Made by a program: the position numbers and the translations under genes. Of a stretch of DNA of 64,000 bases, positions 1 to 12,783 are shown in pieces (positions within the stretch are counted from its first letter, which is position 1; every line of letters starts with the position of its first letter). The stretch lies in contig CM049310.1 in assembly GCA_026874595.1 (NCBI GenBank), positions 79,539,056 through 79,603,055 on the forward strand. The letters are read 5' to 3'. This DNA comes from Sipunculus nudus (taxonomy: Eukaryota > Annelida > Sipuncula > Golfingiida > Sipunculidae). The notes under the pieces are model-generated. The model did not search any database and had not been told where the DNA came from. It saw nothing but the letters and a program-made list of their open reading frames with translations.

Positions 1-29
1 AAAACGCGGATTCAGTAATATTTTGGGCC

Positions 30-464
30 TCAGAGCCAGACCTTTAATATATATCGGCGGTTCGTAGGGCCGAATACGAAGCTTAATCTGTTCCATGATG
101 GCAAATACTCTAACCACCAACCGATGTCTTTACGTGCAGCTTTACGAAGCCGCATTCGGTGATGCAGACGCTTGACTTTCTTTGCTAAGTGATTAAGGCG
201 TCTATTGAATGTTCTACCCGGCCGAAATACCTTAGCGACAAAAGTTAATTTTCCTATCAAAGATAGAAGCTCGCGTTTTTTACAGGTGCGCTTTTCCCTC
301 CAAAGTGATAGTTCGCTCATGACTTCAGACATTCTTTCCTCGGAAATCTTAAGCGCCATCATTTCCGTGTGAATAAAGATACCAATGTATTCCATACGTG
401 TAGAGGGGCTAGTCACTTTAGAAGGCTGGACAGTAAAACCCAGGTCCTCGCAACTCTTCAGCAT
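30..464 (-). pseudogene. RT/RNase H connection region of the DIRS-like element
   Basis: A 144-residue open frame continues the RT frame after one TGA. It begins LGFTVQPSKVTSP, contains YIGIFIHTE, and has the LLSLIGKLTFVAKVFRPGR segment that follows RT in DIRS-like and related polymerases, where it leads into RNase H. It is truncated toward the window edge. Confidence 0.6.
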
Positions 465-482
465 AAGCTTCAGATTATCATT

Positions 483-842
483 TCACTGACTTGTTGCCGG
501 TGTACCGCAGGTGACGTAATCGTCTAGGTAATGCTCCACGACTGCCGCGCCCCTGTCACGCATTACGTACTGAAAAGCGTCGGCATAAACGTTGAACAGA
601 CGAGCCGAACTACGAAGCCTGAACAGTAGCCTAAGATCGACGAAGTATTCTACGCGTTCTAGCCCTTCCAAGTCAATTACTGTCCAGGAACTTCCTTATA
701 ATTCCGAGTCCTCTGGAGCGACAACGATATGTCTGTAAGCGTCCTTAAGGTCAAGATTAGCGAGTAAGGCGTTTTTCCCGTAGGATTTCACGATAACGAC
801 CACCTGATCCATAGAGATTTAACGTACGACACATTCCTCGTT
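483..842 (-). pseudogene. Broken reverse transcriptase domain of the DIRS-like element
   Basis: Minus-strand translation shows RT motif A (LDLKDAYRHI, near 740-770), a motif B-like segment (FRLRSSARLF, near 590-620) and motif C (YLDDY, near 520-535). These three motifs in this order define an RT palm. A stop codon interrupts the frame near 820, before motif A. The open stretch ends at an in-frame TGA near 482 and then resumes in the same frame in the next segment. Confidence 0.7.
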
Positions 843-920
843 GGTAATGTAATCGTTTACAGCTTTGCCCGGTAAAAGCGTAATGCTTCCTTCCATGCCG
901 GTAAATTTAATGGCGACTTA

Positions 921-1030
921 GTTCGGATTACACTGTTTACATTGGTTGTACGGGTCAGGTCCTTTACAGTTCCGGCACACATGGGCTCCCTTGCAAGTTG
1001 GGAAACTGCACCGACCGATCTGATAGTTGT
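921..1030 (-). pseudogene. Cys-rich nucleic-acid-binding cluster of the DIRS-like Gag
   Basis: Read on the minus strand in one frame, this piece gives a dense cysteine pattern: CSFPTCKGAHVCRNC, then two more cysteines a dozen residues on. Similar C-x5-C-x4-H-x-C-x2-C patterns occur near the end of ORF1 in DIRS-like elements of aquatic invertebrates. It sits between the Gag N-terminus and RT, as expected. The longest open frame here is a different one, which suggests frameshift decay. Confidence 0.5.
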
Positions 1031-1734
1031 TGCATCCTTCTGTCCCGCTGTTCCGGTACCTGAGTTACGAGGGGCACTCTGGTCCTGATGATAAGTGTCG
1101 GTCGCCTCTTTCTGGGCGAGCTCCGTTGGAAGGGGCATTCTCGAACGGAATGGAAATGAGAATGGCACTTAAACATCTGATACCACCTTTCCTTATGGCT
1201 GTAGCGTCCAAAATTGTGGCGTATAAGCCCGTATTTACTATGTGGAACTGAAATGGATGAGCCGTCCCTGAGAGTTTTGTACGATATCTTACGTCATACG
1301 CGTAAACCGCTGGCCAAACGAATTTTTATCACACTCTTGCACGGAGAAGCGGTATTCGACCAAGTTTGTTGGTATTTATGTAAACGACCCTTTCATAGTT
1401 TGTCAATGCAGATAGCCAACAGTAAAAATTGTCTATGACCTTTTTAGGCTTCTTAGGGCGCATTTCTAACGCACCATTAACCAGGATGGCTTCTAGCTCC
1501 TGTACAACTTTCTGCATTTGGTTAAAAGTCAAGTAAATTCACGTACCCGCCGAGCTGGGCTACTGCTATCCCTTTTTCAGACAAGCCTAGCTGAGACGTC
1601 TTAGGTTGCACTGTCACTTCGGGACCTGAAACTGGTTGCTCGACCTCTTTTGCGTCGTTGGAAATATCACACTGGTTAGTAGCTGAAGGTGCTATCCCTT
1701 GATGCACGGACATCTTTGTAAGGGTGGCATGCGT

Positions 1735-1986
1735 CTATATGAGAGCCGTAAGGTTCAAATTCACAGTCTGCATTTGTTCAATAAGGATGTTCATACTGTC
1801 GTTCTTTGAGTCTGCAGAATGCTGAACATCACTGCACTTTCCAAACTGGCTCTCTATTACTGCGTGCGGGACATGGTGCTTACACTGAGGGCTATAAGGC
1901 CTCTCGTGGCCTTTACACGGCCTACCACAAGAGGTGCAAAGGCGAGGTTTCTGATGTTCTAATTCCTGGTTCTCTTCCTGGTTCAT
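1735..1986 (-). pseudogene. Gag-like ORF1 N-terminus of the DIRS-like element
   Basis: An 83-residue open stretch starts with Met and carries a Cys/His cluster around residues 17-38 (CxxCG, GH, then C and HH). DIRS-type ORF1 proteins often begin with such a CxxCG...GH...C finger. The reading continues toward 1200 only through frame changes. It is the upstream end of the decayed element and is not expected to be functional. Confidence 0.5.
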
Positions 1987-2506
1987 TCAGATTAAATATT
2001 TTAAGACGAAATTAAAGGCCTCTTAATCTACAAAAACTTAACTACGGTACACGTGGTTGCTTGGACCACGGCGACCGAGCAACTTGCGTGTTTCCACTTT
2101 GCCGAGTGGCCACAATAGTAAAGGATCGGTGAAGCGTGACGCGACCCCCCTCCCGCGGTGGGGTTCCCGTGTTTTGCTAAAAACAATTAACTACCTTAAT
2201 TGCCACTTATGCATTAATAAGAACATATGTAGTACATTTATAAAAGAAAGTAAACACTCGATTGTAATAAATATTTGTTTGCCAAGAACATGTTACGTCA
2301 ACAGTATCAGAAATGAAAGACTGCTACAGTGACTCAATTGTATGAATTATTATTAGGGTATCTAAAAATTGTAAGAGAAGTGAAATCACCGTCGTATTTT
2401 AAATGTACATGCGATAGTTATATTTCTTGTTACTTCGTACATTAGTGTGTACTCTTGTAGAAATGCTCATTCTTAGATATGAATTATTTTATTTCATTTT
2501 ATCAAG

Positions 2507-2863
2507 GCGTCCATCTTCAATACATTCAAGGAATCCGTTCTTACTATGACAAAAGGGACAACACTGCCATTGTTACCTGGGAATACTATCCAGATAATGC
2601 AGACATAGTCTGGATTCGCTGTTACTATGCTAAATACGCCTACAAAGTAAGGGAAGAACATGTATTTACGTTACGGAGGGACCCCGATGAGGGACTTTAT
2701 TTAAATAAACTGAAAGACCGTGGTAGATATCGTCTCGAAGATGGAACCTTTAAGTTATTGATTGATCGACCCAAAATTCACGATGAAGGGATTTATGACT
2801 GTGAGTTCCAGCCGACCGGAAATAAGAACCCCCTAGGAAATAAAACCGAGCTATCACGATCAG
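2507..2863 (+). CDS. Gene A Ig1 exon
   Basis: The acceptor is atcaag and the donor gtatat; 357 nt, phase 1-1. The B-strand-like segment reads VTW where a Cys would be usual. The next strand has WIRCYY with the first Cys, and the F strand has DEGIYDCEF. The protein is nearly identical to Ig1 of gene B by eye, with the same exon length. An ATG at 2479 gives a longer ORF into the exon, but the paralogue shows that 2507 is a splice acceptor. Confidence 0.8.
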
Positions 2864-5237
2864 GTATATATTTGCTTGACTTAATCTGTGGATATCATTT
2901 TGCACACAGAAGCATAAATATAACAGCAAATTTCGATTTATGAATTACTGACCTTTTTAATTAGTTACACATTTTTAGATGAATAGTGCACCCAGATTAA
3001 TGATTAAAAGGTTCTAGTTACACCCCTATATATATATCATATTTATAATGTTTCAGGGTAAATATAGCACATCACCCGCTTAATACAGTCCAATAATCCG
3101 GTTCTTGTGTTGCTAAGCATGAACTGCATTTCTTATATTAATAAAAATAATCGGGATTATACCATATACCATGCGCTCTTCCAGCTCGTCTCGTGGGAGT
3201 TAGGGGCAGTGAGTCCAGTTTCCTTCATGGTGACAGATATGGAAAGGTTCATTTCACTCTCATTCCATCGAATGCCTCTGTCAACTGGGTTCGCTGTTTT
3301 AAAATACAGAACCGTTACACGGGAGAAGATGAGCATGTTTACACGTATAGGTACGTGTCAGGGGACGGGATGTCGTTTGGAAGGTTAAGGAACAGGTCGA
3401 GCCATACAGTTTACCACAAGGATGGCGCATTTATTTTGATGATCAATATGCCTGGTTCGGGAGATGTTGGGGAGTACAAATGTGAATTTGCAAGCGTCTT
3501 AGCGAGGGCCGATCCTCTTTATGCTGTATCCAAAATCCACAGACATGGTAGGTAAAAATTGCTGACACTTTTCTTTACTTTCCTCATTTGAAGTACATGC
3601 AGGACTGAATACAATATATCGATGTAGGAAATAAATTTTAGCAGTATTGTTCCTTTCAGTAATGAATATCATTACAATAGAGAAACAGAAAAAAATTATT
3701 CCCGAAGGAATATATGCATTGATACGTTTCCATTTATGTTTCCTGTCATCGATGTTTACAATAAGTAGCGTTTTTGTATCCAATTTTATGTATAAATGTT
3801 AAAAAAATAATCTTTTTATTTTCCAGTTCCTTTAAAGAAAATAACCGCAACTTGGCAAGCGTTTGAACTAGGGGACAGATATGTAAAGCTGGACTGGACG
3901 TACACACCATCTGATGCAACTGTATACAACGTATACTGCTTCTATCGCCGGGATGAGACGCACATGGATAACGAATGGGAAGAAAGGGTTTATGCGTACG
4001 ATTTTCGGAGTCATGAAGAAATTATTTATGCGAAGTGGGGGAAGAATGCTTATTCGTCAATAGAGGAGAATGGTCTATTTAGGGTTTCTATTCAATGGCC
4101 GAAGGGACATCATGCTGGTCTTTACAGATGCCGGTTCCAGGGTGCCGCTAATACCCACCATGTGGCCATACAACGTCTAGTACTTATAAGTAAGTGCAAC
4201 TTAATGTCGCCCACACAAATATGTTATTCCATGTAGAACCCCTAAACGGTCATATGGAATTATTGACCAGAAGTTAAAATTAGGGTTGTTATGATTTTTT
4301 TTACGTTTTTTTAACTGTAATAAAAGGTAATATAGAGTGAGACCCAGCAGGTATTGCTTATATATCGGTGACATAAAACAAGGACACATTAATACCTAAA
4401 TTATGATCATGATGTTTTTAACTCTATCTATTTTGTACGTACAAGGTACGATAGATAAGTTGAAACAGATTAGTATCTTCTGTCTTCAGAAAGAATCACA
4501 AGTGTTCAATCGATTCAGGAAAAGACGTTTTATGATGGTGCCCCAGTAGTTTCATTATCATGGAAATATCAGCCGGAAGATGCAACTGCCTTTGACATAA
4601 ACTGTCTGCATAAAAAATACTTATATAAAAGTGGGAGCGGTGGCAAGGTCTGCAAATACAGTTATTATAGTAAACATTTTGAATCATTTGAATTGTGGAA
4701 GGATATACTCAAGTATAAAATAGGAAGTGGACGTTTTGAGCTTATAATAATAAACCCTCAGCCAAATCACGAAGGAATGTATGAATGTGAATTCTATTCA
4801 TCAAAAGGTGCTTCTCATACTGCTGCAGTGAGACTCATAAGAGGTGCGTATCAGTTATTATTGTGAATAATCGGATTAAAAGTTATTTTCATCAATTGTA
4901 TATGAATTATATGTTATGTTTGATTCACTTATATTTCAATTATATTTATATAAGGAAGAAAACTAAAAACTACAGCTTTGCCGAACAAGGGATTTACAAG
5001 TAAGTATATCTAAACATATACAAGTATCCTCACATATTTCATTGATATGTATTTTCTTTTGTTAGCCCGTTGGTGAACAACATAATCGTATTTTTATCTC
5101 CTATACCCTCTTCAGTTCTGTTAATGTTTAAATTATGCATTCTTACTCGAAGAAGTAACACCTGGTATACTTTTGTTACAGGTTTTGTCTCGCCTTTTGT
5201 TCAGATGTTGTCCATGTTTGGAAGCTGCATCTTATAG
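2507..5237 (+). CDS. Gene A: four-Ig-domain surface-protein-like gene, 5' incomplete
   Basis: Six exons join in one open frame: 2507-2863, 3185-3547, 3827-4189, 4490-4843, 4955-4999 and 5182-5237. Every internal junction is phase 1 with gt/ag boundaries. The first four exons encode V-like Ig domains with motifs of the DxGxYxCxF type. A short basic linker and a hydrophobic terminal exon ending in TAG follow. No start codon or signal-peptide exon was found; in paralogue B the signal exon lies 386 bp before Ig1, but here the DIRS-like fossil occupies much of the upstream DNA. The gene may be 5'-truncated or its first exon may lie left of the window. Function is unknown; a surface or secreted recognition role is inferred. 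Confidence 0.72.
3185..3547 (+). CDS. Gene A Ig2 exon
   Basis: The acceptor is ttccag and the donor gtaggt; 363 nt, phase 1-1. VHFTLIPSNASVNWVRCFK is the B-C region: Phe replaces the B-strand Cys, and a Cys follows the core Trp by three residues. The F strand is DVGEYKCEF. Exon length equals the gene B counterpart. Confidence 0.8.
3827..4189 (+). CDS. Gene A Ig3 exon
   Basis: The acceptor is ttccag and the donor gtaagt; 363 nt, phase 1-1. The B-strand position is Trp (KLDW), the C-strand Cys is in VYCFYRR, and the F strand is GLYRCRF. The middle segment around RVYAYDFRSHEE is conserved with gene B. Confidence 0.8.
4490..4843 (+). CDS. Gene A Ig4 exon
   Basis: The acceptor is cttcag and the donor gtgcgt; 354 nt, phase 1-1, open throughout in the phase-1 frame. 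LSW replaces the B-strand Cys, INCLHKK holds the C-strand Cys, an extra Cys sits in KVCKY, and the F strand is EGMYECEFY. This is the intact reference for the frame-disrupted Ig4 of gene B. Confidence 0.78.
4955..4999 (+). CDS. Gene A short linker exon
   Basis: The 45-nt exon has acceptor ataag and donor gtaagt, phase 1-1. It encodes a Lys/Thr-rich 15-residue stalk, matching in position and style the 42-nt linker of gene B. Confidence 0.6.
5182..5237 (+). CDS. Gene A hydrophobic terminal exon
   Basis: The acceptor is gttacag, phase 1. It encodes SFVSPFVQMLSMFGSCIL and then TAG. It aligns with gene B's SYIVSPFALILCILLC exon but is less hydrophobic and stops before any tail exon. It may be a weak membrane anchor, a cleaved lipid-anchor signal, or decay. 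Confidence 0.55.
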
Positions 5238-8200
5238 GTAGAGCTATTGTAGATTTACATGCATTTTATCTTTACAAATAAATGTCTGTCAGATAATCTT
5301 AATAGAGAAACGTTTATTAAAGGCGGTTTACCCTTAGCATCTTGTTACACCTTGATATTACGTCGGATATAAATATAATTCCACAAAACGGTAAACAGTT
5401 TTCGCCAGTCACCATGTAGTATCTGTTTCGAGGCGATTACCTACTTTCAGTGTTTGATCCATTCATATATCAATTCAACCAATCTTTACTTAGATTAATT
5501 TAATACTTATGTATCGTGCTTTTAAACAGTTTATTCCTTTAAAAGAATAATAATGATTTCATTTTAAAAAATTAATCGTTAAAATGTTCAGGGTTGACTT
5601 CAAAAAGGCAATGAACAGCAAATTATACAATCGTAGTAATGATTATGTAATTCTTAAATCGTATTTCCTTAATCGAGTATACTTTATTACAGGAATTGAA
5701 ACAGGAGACAGGATACTAATTGTGACAACCAATCTCAACGCCCTGCGTTTGTTAATCGGTGCAAATGTTATATGACCTTGGACAAAAGGAGATGTTAAAC
5801 TTCCACTTTGTACTATTTAAAAGGGCGTTGAACTGAATTCACCATGGGGAGCACTGGATAGCCTTCTGTGTTCTCAATATTACACATTGTTATAAGACTG
5901 CTATTTGAATCTGTGATAATGAGTGCCAAATGTTGGGAGATTACTGTCTAAGTGAGAGATAGATGAAACACATTATAAGGTGAAGTATGGTAAATAATAT
6001 CAGCTTGGCAATTAAGAGGAGCAGTTTATCCGTAAATTTAATTTGTAATATATATTAGAAATCCCAAATTCCATGACCCTAAAATATAGTCATATCTTGG
6101 CATGCTTGTTTTGAATCAATACTCGCACTATTAATTATATAATACATCCAGTGTTCAGCTTTGATTAAAATGATGGTAACAATAAAAGAGAACGTGAGAT
6201 GTATAATGATATATTTTGTAACTTTGAAAGTCAAAATATTTGTTCGTAATCTGTGCGTCGGTTAAAAGAACAAAAAGCGTTCTTTACATTTATCGTACAC
6301 ATATAACACGTACCACAGGTAAAAAGAGCATAGTTTATTCTGAAACGTGTACGTGACCTGTCGAATTATCAGTTGTAACGAACACAGGTGCTTTACCAAT
6401 CGAGGCCTTCTAGAGCAGTTCAACAGTTCAAACATAAATCATTGAGAGCTCCATCGATATCAGGCGTTTTATCACAGTAATGCTCACTCTTATCCAGTTT
6501 GTTTTGATTGCGGAGAATCAGGACACCAGGCAAAAAAAACCATAACAAACAAAAAACAAGTAACACGCAGCGGTAAAAGACAAACCTCTAAGGTTATTAT
6601 ATGTCTGGTTTATACACACATCTAGACCACTTCAAGCAAACCCCTTTTCAACAGTGTATAGACAATACACAGAGACATAGTTATACCTAGAGGTCCAGGG
6701 TCAGCGTTTGTAACCTCCTGTGGTAAGGCGACATACAAAATGTGTTTTTGATCGGCAGAAATGATAACCTCCTAACATATAAAGATTGTCCACTCAGGCA
6801 ACGCTGGAGAACAGTAAAATGTTATTACTGGTAACACCAATTGACTAGAATATTATAAGCCGATGAATGGCCTAAATAATTATACACAGGTGCTGCTATA
6901 TTATTGACTAATATGACTAAATCATTCTGCCATATGAATCGGATTTCTATGTTGGAAGAAATAGGGTTGGGCCCTGCCTTTTACGCAAGATCTCAGAAAC
7001 CCAATAGAAAATTTATAGCAATCTCCACCTGTTAAACCTGGACTGTGGAAATATGCTAAGTCACGGAACACTCTACACAAACTCAAATATTTGAACAAAA
7101 TAAAAACAAGTCACGTTTGCAACACAAATCGCATATTCCGCTAGTGTACACTGTACATATTTGTTACAAGGTCCTGGCGTATCCGTAACATTCCTTACAC
7201 CTGGAAACATAACTAAATCTTCGTCTACGAAAACATCGTCCTTTGTACAAACCAGAGACTACAAGGCATATATGAGTCGGTATATTACACAAAGTCTTTT
7301 ATATTTATTACAAATCTGATCAAAATACCTTCTGGTCATGTTTTGTAAAGGTAGAAATACGTGGAAAAACTTTTGTTCTGATATTCTGTCTGAGGGGAAA
7401 CTGAATAAAATGGGTAGGTCCCCGACAGATTCGTATGCTTTTGTATGAATATATGAAGAGGTAAAAACTAAAATTTTTACATACGTTTGGGAGATATACG
7501 TTTCATGTTAGGCAATATTGCATGGGACATCTTACTGAAGTAACAACTGGACCAGCTTTTATTTTTGTCTGTGTTAATGTCATTACCTATTAATATGGAA
7601 CAGCTTCTACCTATTATCCTCCATTTAACTTCCGAACAGGTAATTTCTTGTCATTTAACTAATGATATAAATTTCATGTGAAAGAGCGATTAAAATACTA
7701 AAACATTAAAAAAACATCAGATTTAATTAATAGTAATGTGGTTATGATTATGGTGTTCATCTATTTATCATTTTTACCTTCATTCGTCATATTGCCCCTT
7801 TTGTTGAAAATTGGATTAAGGACAATAAAACATTCCACCAGATCTCAACAGGGCATTGTGCATGTATGGTGTTGGGCAGGCTATAACAACGTGCACCGGT
7901 AATGCATTATTAAGTCTAATCTTCTTTTCTAATACATGCGGACTCTGCGTGGCTTTGCAGCACTGAAAGACTATCCTTTTTGCTCATTAATAAATTACTC
8001 ATTTATCTGCATTTTGAATCTGTAACTCTGAAGAAAACGGGCAATTAATCCATAACTTTTAAAATCTAATAATGCATAAAAAGCAAATACATTTCCGAGG
8101 ATTCATGACGTTATAACTTATTTTCATATAGGAACACACATGCTTAAAACTCAGACCGAACTAATGCTCAGCTGACAATATAAAGAATTCTTCTTAATGG

Positions 8201-8619
8201 ATTATGCCTGGGTCGAAAAAAATTACGATAAAAACACAGAGGGGAAACATAATTTTACGCTATATTACTTTTGAATGGGAAGTATTTGTGTTTAGCCGTG
8301 TTGTAGGGACACATATGTTGTTACATTAAAGAATACACTTGCTTAACGTTGATCGTGCAGAGATAACACAACAGGTAGAAAAACTATTGTATACAATACT
8401 TCGGGACTGGCTATCTGTATATTCGACCTAGTTAATTATTGCATCACTTAATCCTTGGCGTTTACATAAATAACTGCTGACGTTTTGCCATAATCATGAG
8501 TCTCCAAAAACAAAAGGGAAAAATTGATCTGTGGAAGAATTCTAATATGCCCCCCCCCCTAATGTGGGAACAGCTAGCAAAAAAATGTTGAATACATGTA
8601 TGGAATTTGATATGGGTCA
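5238..8619. other. No gene recognised
   Basis: AT-rich DNA. The only open frame of note (5584-5775, 63 codons) has no recognisable motif. Homopolymer C at about 8551-8560. Confidence 0.6.
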
Positions 8620-9150
8620 ATGTCACAGACCAAGATTACCGCTGTGACCTTGAAAACTGAAGGTCATCCATACTCGAACTTGACCTAGCCCTTAATGAGG
8701 TATGTGTATACTGCAAGTTTGGTGACTGTGCCTCAAATTCTTTTCGAGTTATTGCGTTAACATCATTTTAGCAGTATTGCCTTTGTGACCTTGAAAAATG
8801 TGTCAAGGTCATCCATGTTTGAATTTGACCAAGCCGTTGATAAGGTGCATCTATGCTGTATGTTTGGTGACTGTACCTCAAATTCTTTTTTAGTTATTGC
8901 GTAAACATCATTTTAGCAATATCGCCCCGTGACCCTGAATAAAGGGGCAAGGTCATTCTTGTTTGAACTTGACCTAGCCCTTGATAAGGTGCATCAATGC
9001 TGCAAGTTTAGTGACTGTACCCCAAATTCTCTTAGAGTGACTGCTTTAACAAAGGTGTGACGGACGGACAGACGGACGGACGGACGGAAAGACGGATGCT
9101 CACCATTTCCATGTTCCTAGCCGACGGCGCCTTCGGCGGCGAGGAGGGAC
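8620..9150. repeat. Tandem repeat, about 141-145 bp unit, with a GACG-rich tail
   Basis: Three diverged units start near 8644, 8785 and 8930, each opening with TGACCYTGAA and including GGTCAT, TTGACC, TTGGTGACTGT and ATCATTTTAGC-like blocks. The array ends in a (GGAC)n tract at 9059-9095, then a GC-rich CGGCGCCTTCGGCGGC segment that can fold into a hairpin. It resembles interspersed repeats common in mollusc genomes; no coding role. Confidence 0.75.
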
Positions 9151-12100
9151 AAAAAGGGAGGTAAATATTCAGAGATTACTTTGATATTAATGTGCCAAAT
9201 TACATTGTTGTAGATATTGATATGTTGTGCTCCAGATGGATTTAAAAAGTGTGCATTGCTGTAAATTATATGTTAAAGGGTCATATTAACGGAGGGCTTA
9301 TGAGGATGATAATGTATTGAAGATGTAGTTTTATTTATGTAACTTAATAAGTGAAAACATTTTACTTTACCCATGTTGTTTGGACTGTGACCACTACCTT
9401 GATATCAATCATACGCAGCAGATCAAAGAGCATTTTGATAACAAGTTAACATTATTTTCGACTGCCTTTTTTGTGAAACAGAACTAGTTAATCATTTATT
9501 CTAACATACAAATGTCACGCTAACGACCTGGCACACTTGATGACTCTCTATAATGATAGCAAATGCACAGGCATAACACAATTATCTATTTTTTTTTAAA
9601 TTTATGAAAGACATTCAAGCTTGAGCAATCTATTTTTACTATAACCTGAGCTGTGAAGCAGATGATCACAGATTCCCGTCCGTTCAGCTTCCACTACTGG
9701 TCTAAGAACTGTGAGAAACTAAGCTGTAGTGAAACTTTGAGCCACCCAGGCCAAGCGGAGAGGGCCATTCCAGTCCACGATAAGACCCTGGTAACCACCT
9801 TCAGGGTTTGGAGATGAAGGCGGGGGAAGGGCAAAGAGAGCCAAAGAAAACCCCGTCCAAAAAAACAAAGGCAGTTTTGTTATAGCCATTTTAAAAAATG
9901 CAAATGTCATATCTATTAGGTCTCTCACGAGTCAAACACTGCAAGATTTTTTTTTTATTGTTGTGGCTATGTATAGGATAACCTCATCTAACTCTCGCTA
10001 TTTGTTTGGTTTACCTGATAAAGAAAGACATTGCTCGGGAATTATCGTTTATGTGCATAAGCTGAGGTTAGGGTATGAAGATTCTCTGAGAAGGCTAGTA
10101 GCTGCAGCAGGTACTGTAATATCCAAAAAGGTTGAATCTTTATTCCCATTCGAGCGGTTGAGCGCAGATCCAAGCAATGGGGCTGAGAACCAGACTAATT
10201 ATGTCCCCAGATCTGATCCTTCCACTCCCATACATTTGTGTAAACATTATTCTTATAGATCCATTGGAATTTTTTTTATAATTTCGGTTTCCATATAAAT
10301 AACATTTAATCTGAAAGTCTTAAAAATATATAGAAAAAAAATGAATAAACAATTCTACCAAACGTAATAATAACGTATTTTGCATGCATAGAGATTTATT
10401 GATAATTCATGTATTACACTCGTGAAACAAAGTACTTGTATTTTGGTATGTTTTTTTGGCTTTATCATTTTTCTTCATTAAGTAAGTGTCTCACATTATT
10501 ATTAACATAATACCCATGTACGCTCTCTATCCGGTCTGTTTCCTGAATATGAGTAGTTTGGTGGTAATTGTGTTTGTATCATAACTTCCATAATCTATAC
10601 CACACACCTTTATTTGTCCGTCAAAGGATGGTGGCCTGTGATTCAATATAATTTTTATTTATGATACTGTAGAAAGTACAAGTAAGTGACCCTAATGGAA
10701 AAACATCTGTGAACTCAGTCATTCTGACATGATATGTTAATATTTTATTCATATATTTGTGTGTAAAATTAGTTAATATAAGCTGATCACCAATTGGGTC
10801 TAACCCATCACGATTGCTTGCAAAAACTTTGAGCAAATAAATGAAAAAAAATATGAGAAATCAGTCATTCTGACACCATATGTGAATTGAGCAGTCTGGG
10901 CAAAGATACCTTGTGACAAACTTAAATAGACTATTGCTGGACTGAATACATATAAATATAACTAAGCTGTCATTGTCGTTTATTGAGAAAAACATTTAAT
11001 AAGTGTTGCCAAAACCGGTAGACACTTTCAATACGTCGGCAATATGCAAAAGATGATTTCTAATCCATCAGAGAGACTAAAATTTATACTGTAATACCCG
11101 CGTCTTTCCCATACGGCTTACCTTCTCTTAGGGGGAAAATATCGATTTTTGGTCAAAAGGTCAAGGTAACACGATGTATTTCATAGCTCGCCTACCAGTA
11201 GAGGGAACCTGTTAATTTTGTAATCACAAGCTCAAGAATCAGGGCAATAGATTGATATTTTGGCTGTTATAGACGGATACTCGTCACACTCAAACCTTAC
11301 ATTACAAAATCGTGCGCAGGACATTTTCTTTTTGTGTCTAAGAGAAGTGTGTTAGATAATGCGTTTGTATGTCTATTTGTATGTGCTCATTCGACATTAT
11401 AGGTAATACTGGCCAGACCTATATTTTATTCAAATCATATATTATGGCGGGAAATATAATATACATGAAATTAACTGAGCCCAGTTCAGGCATAAGCTAT
11501 TTCAGAAATAAGATACAGATGTCAAACGGTAATAAGTACAATAGACACTGCGTAATATTCGGCTTGATTTAGCTGAGATTCTGTATTTCACTGTGACAAC
11601 ACTAAAGTAGTATGTGAATTGACGTCCAGTATTAAGCCAAATTGTTTGGAGTCAGATGGCACTGTGAAATAACACTTTTGTTTGTATGTGTATTATGTAT
11701 CTGATGGAAGACAGACGATTCAAGGAACAAAGGAACCGTATATATATTATATTTATGAAAATAAAGTTGTAAGGTGACTTGATACAAACATTTTCCTTGT
11801 TTACATTTGACCAGTTCTGTGTTATTAAAACCAGTGTATATGTCAACTTCAAAATAAGGTTTCAAGCTTGAGCAAAAAGCAATTAGAAGAGAACTGGCTA
11901 ATTAGCACTAGTGTTAATGTTAGTGATGTTAATGCATGTGTCACGACTGAAGTTTCTGAATATTATCATTTGTTAAACTAATTTGCTTATGCAGCTTTCC
12001 AGATGAAACATGAATAACGAAATAAGGAGCTGGAGCAAAAGTTAAACTGCTAAAATGTGGCCCTTACTTTGGTATAGGAATAGTGTCTTAGCAGAAATCC

Positions 12101-12780
12101 CAAGATCCAGATGATGCCATAAAAAAATAGAATCACTAAAATACGTTCATCCGGCGCGTATTGCTGTTTGGAGTACAAATACCTACAAGCAGTATGGCAG
12201 GAGATACATTGAAGACCCTATATTTTTTTTCTAAAATTTCAAACGTCCACTAAGCTATCCACTCTCACTCCAGTTTCTGGATATTTTGATAACTTTCAAG
12301 CTGCATTTGTGAAAGATAAATCCATGTTTCTTTTAAATAAATGATTAAATATAAATTTGCGGGAATAATCTTTATGCGGATTGTCACCAGAGGACGGTGA
12401 CTTAGCTATGACTTGGTAAAATTAAGTAGGGAGTAAGACCAGAGGATTGTTTTGCTAGGTTATCGTATATGGGTATAGAGTATCATGTTTAGAGATCAGC
12501 GTGGGAACGTCAGTAAGTGACAACACGTGTTTCGTTTAATGTCAATTTCAAAGCAGTTTAGTAGTCAGTAGGCACCCCCCCCCCTCACCTTGATGTTTCT
12601 TTCAAGGCAGCTTAACTCTATGTGGGTCCACTCTGTTTAGTGGTCTCCATAGTAACTACCGTCTGGTATAGACATCAAGGCATCATGTGTTTCGGTTAAT
12701 TTGCTCACAGGGTCATCTCTGGGGGGCGTGACCACATTAAAATTCATGTTTATGGTGGACATTCAACGTGGATGGAAGTG
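9151..12780. other. No gene recognised; one unassigned ORF
   Basis: An open frame at 9963-10298 (+, 111 codons) has no known motif, no clear splice sites and ends in low-complexity Ile/Phe, so it is not called a gene. The rest is AT-rich with no feature I can support. Confidence 0.5.
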
Positions 12781-12783
12781 GTG

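Larger units (their letters stand above)
1..2180 (-). mobile_element. Decayed DIRS-like retroelement, cut by the left window edge
   Basis: On the minus strand, in order from right to left, lie a Gag-like N-terminus with a Cys/His cluster, a second Cys-rich cluster, reverse transcriptase motifs, and the segment that follows RT in DIRS-type elements. In-frame stops and frame changes break it into short ORFs, so it is a fossil. A tyrosine recombinase, which would settle DIRS membership, is not visible and would lie left of base 1. The GC-richer stretch at 2040-2170 may be the element's 5' untranslated or terminal-repeat region. The assignment rests on protein-pattern resemblance, not on a search. 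Confidence 0.6.

Noticed and set aside
2479-2943. A 154-codon ORF starting at ATG 2479 in gene A
   Set aside because: The paralogue shows a splice acceptor at 2507 and a donor at 2863; the extra ends are intron read-through.
9719-9928. Minus-strand ORF with a hydrophobic stretch
   Set aside because: No motif, no splice context and a proline-rich low-complexity middle.
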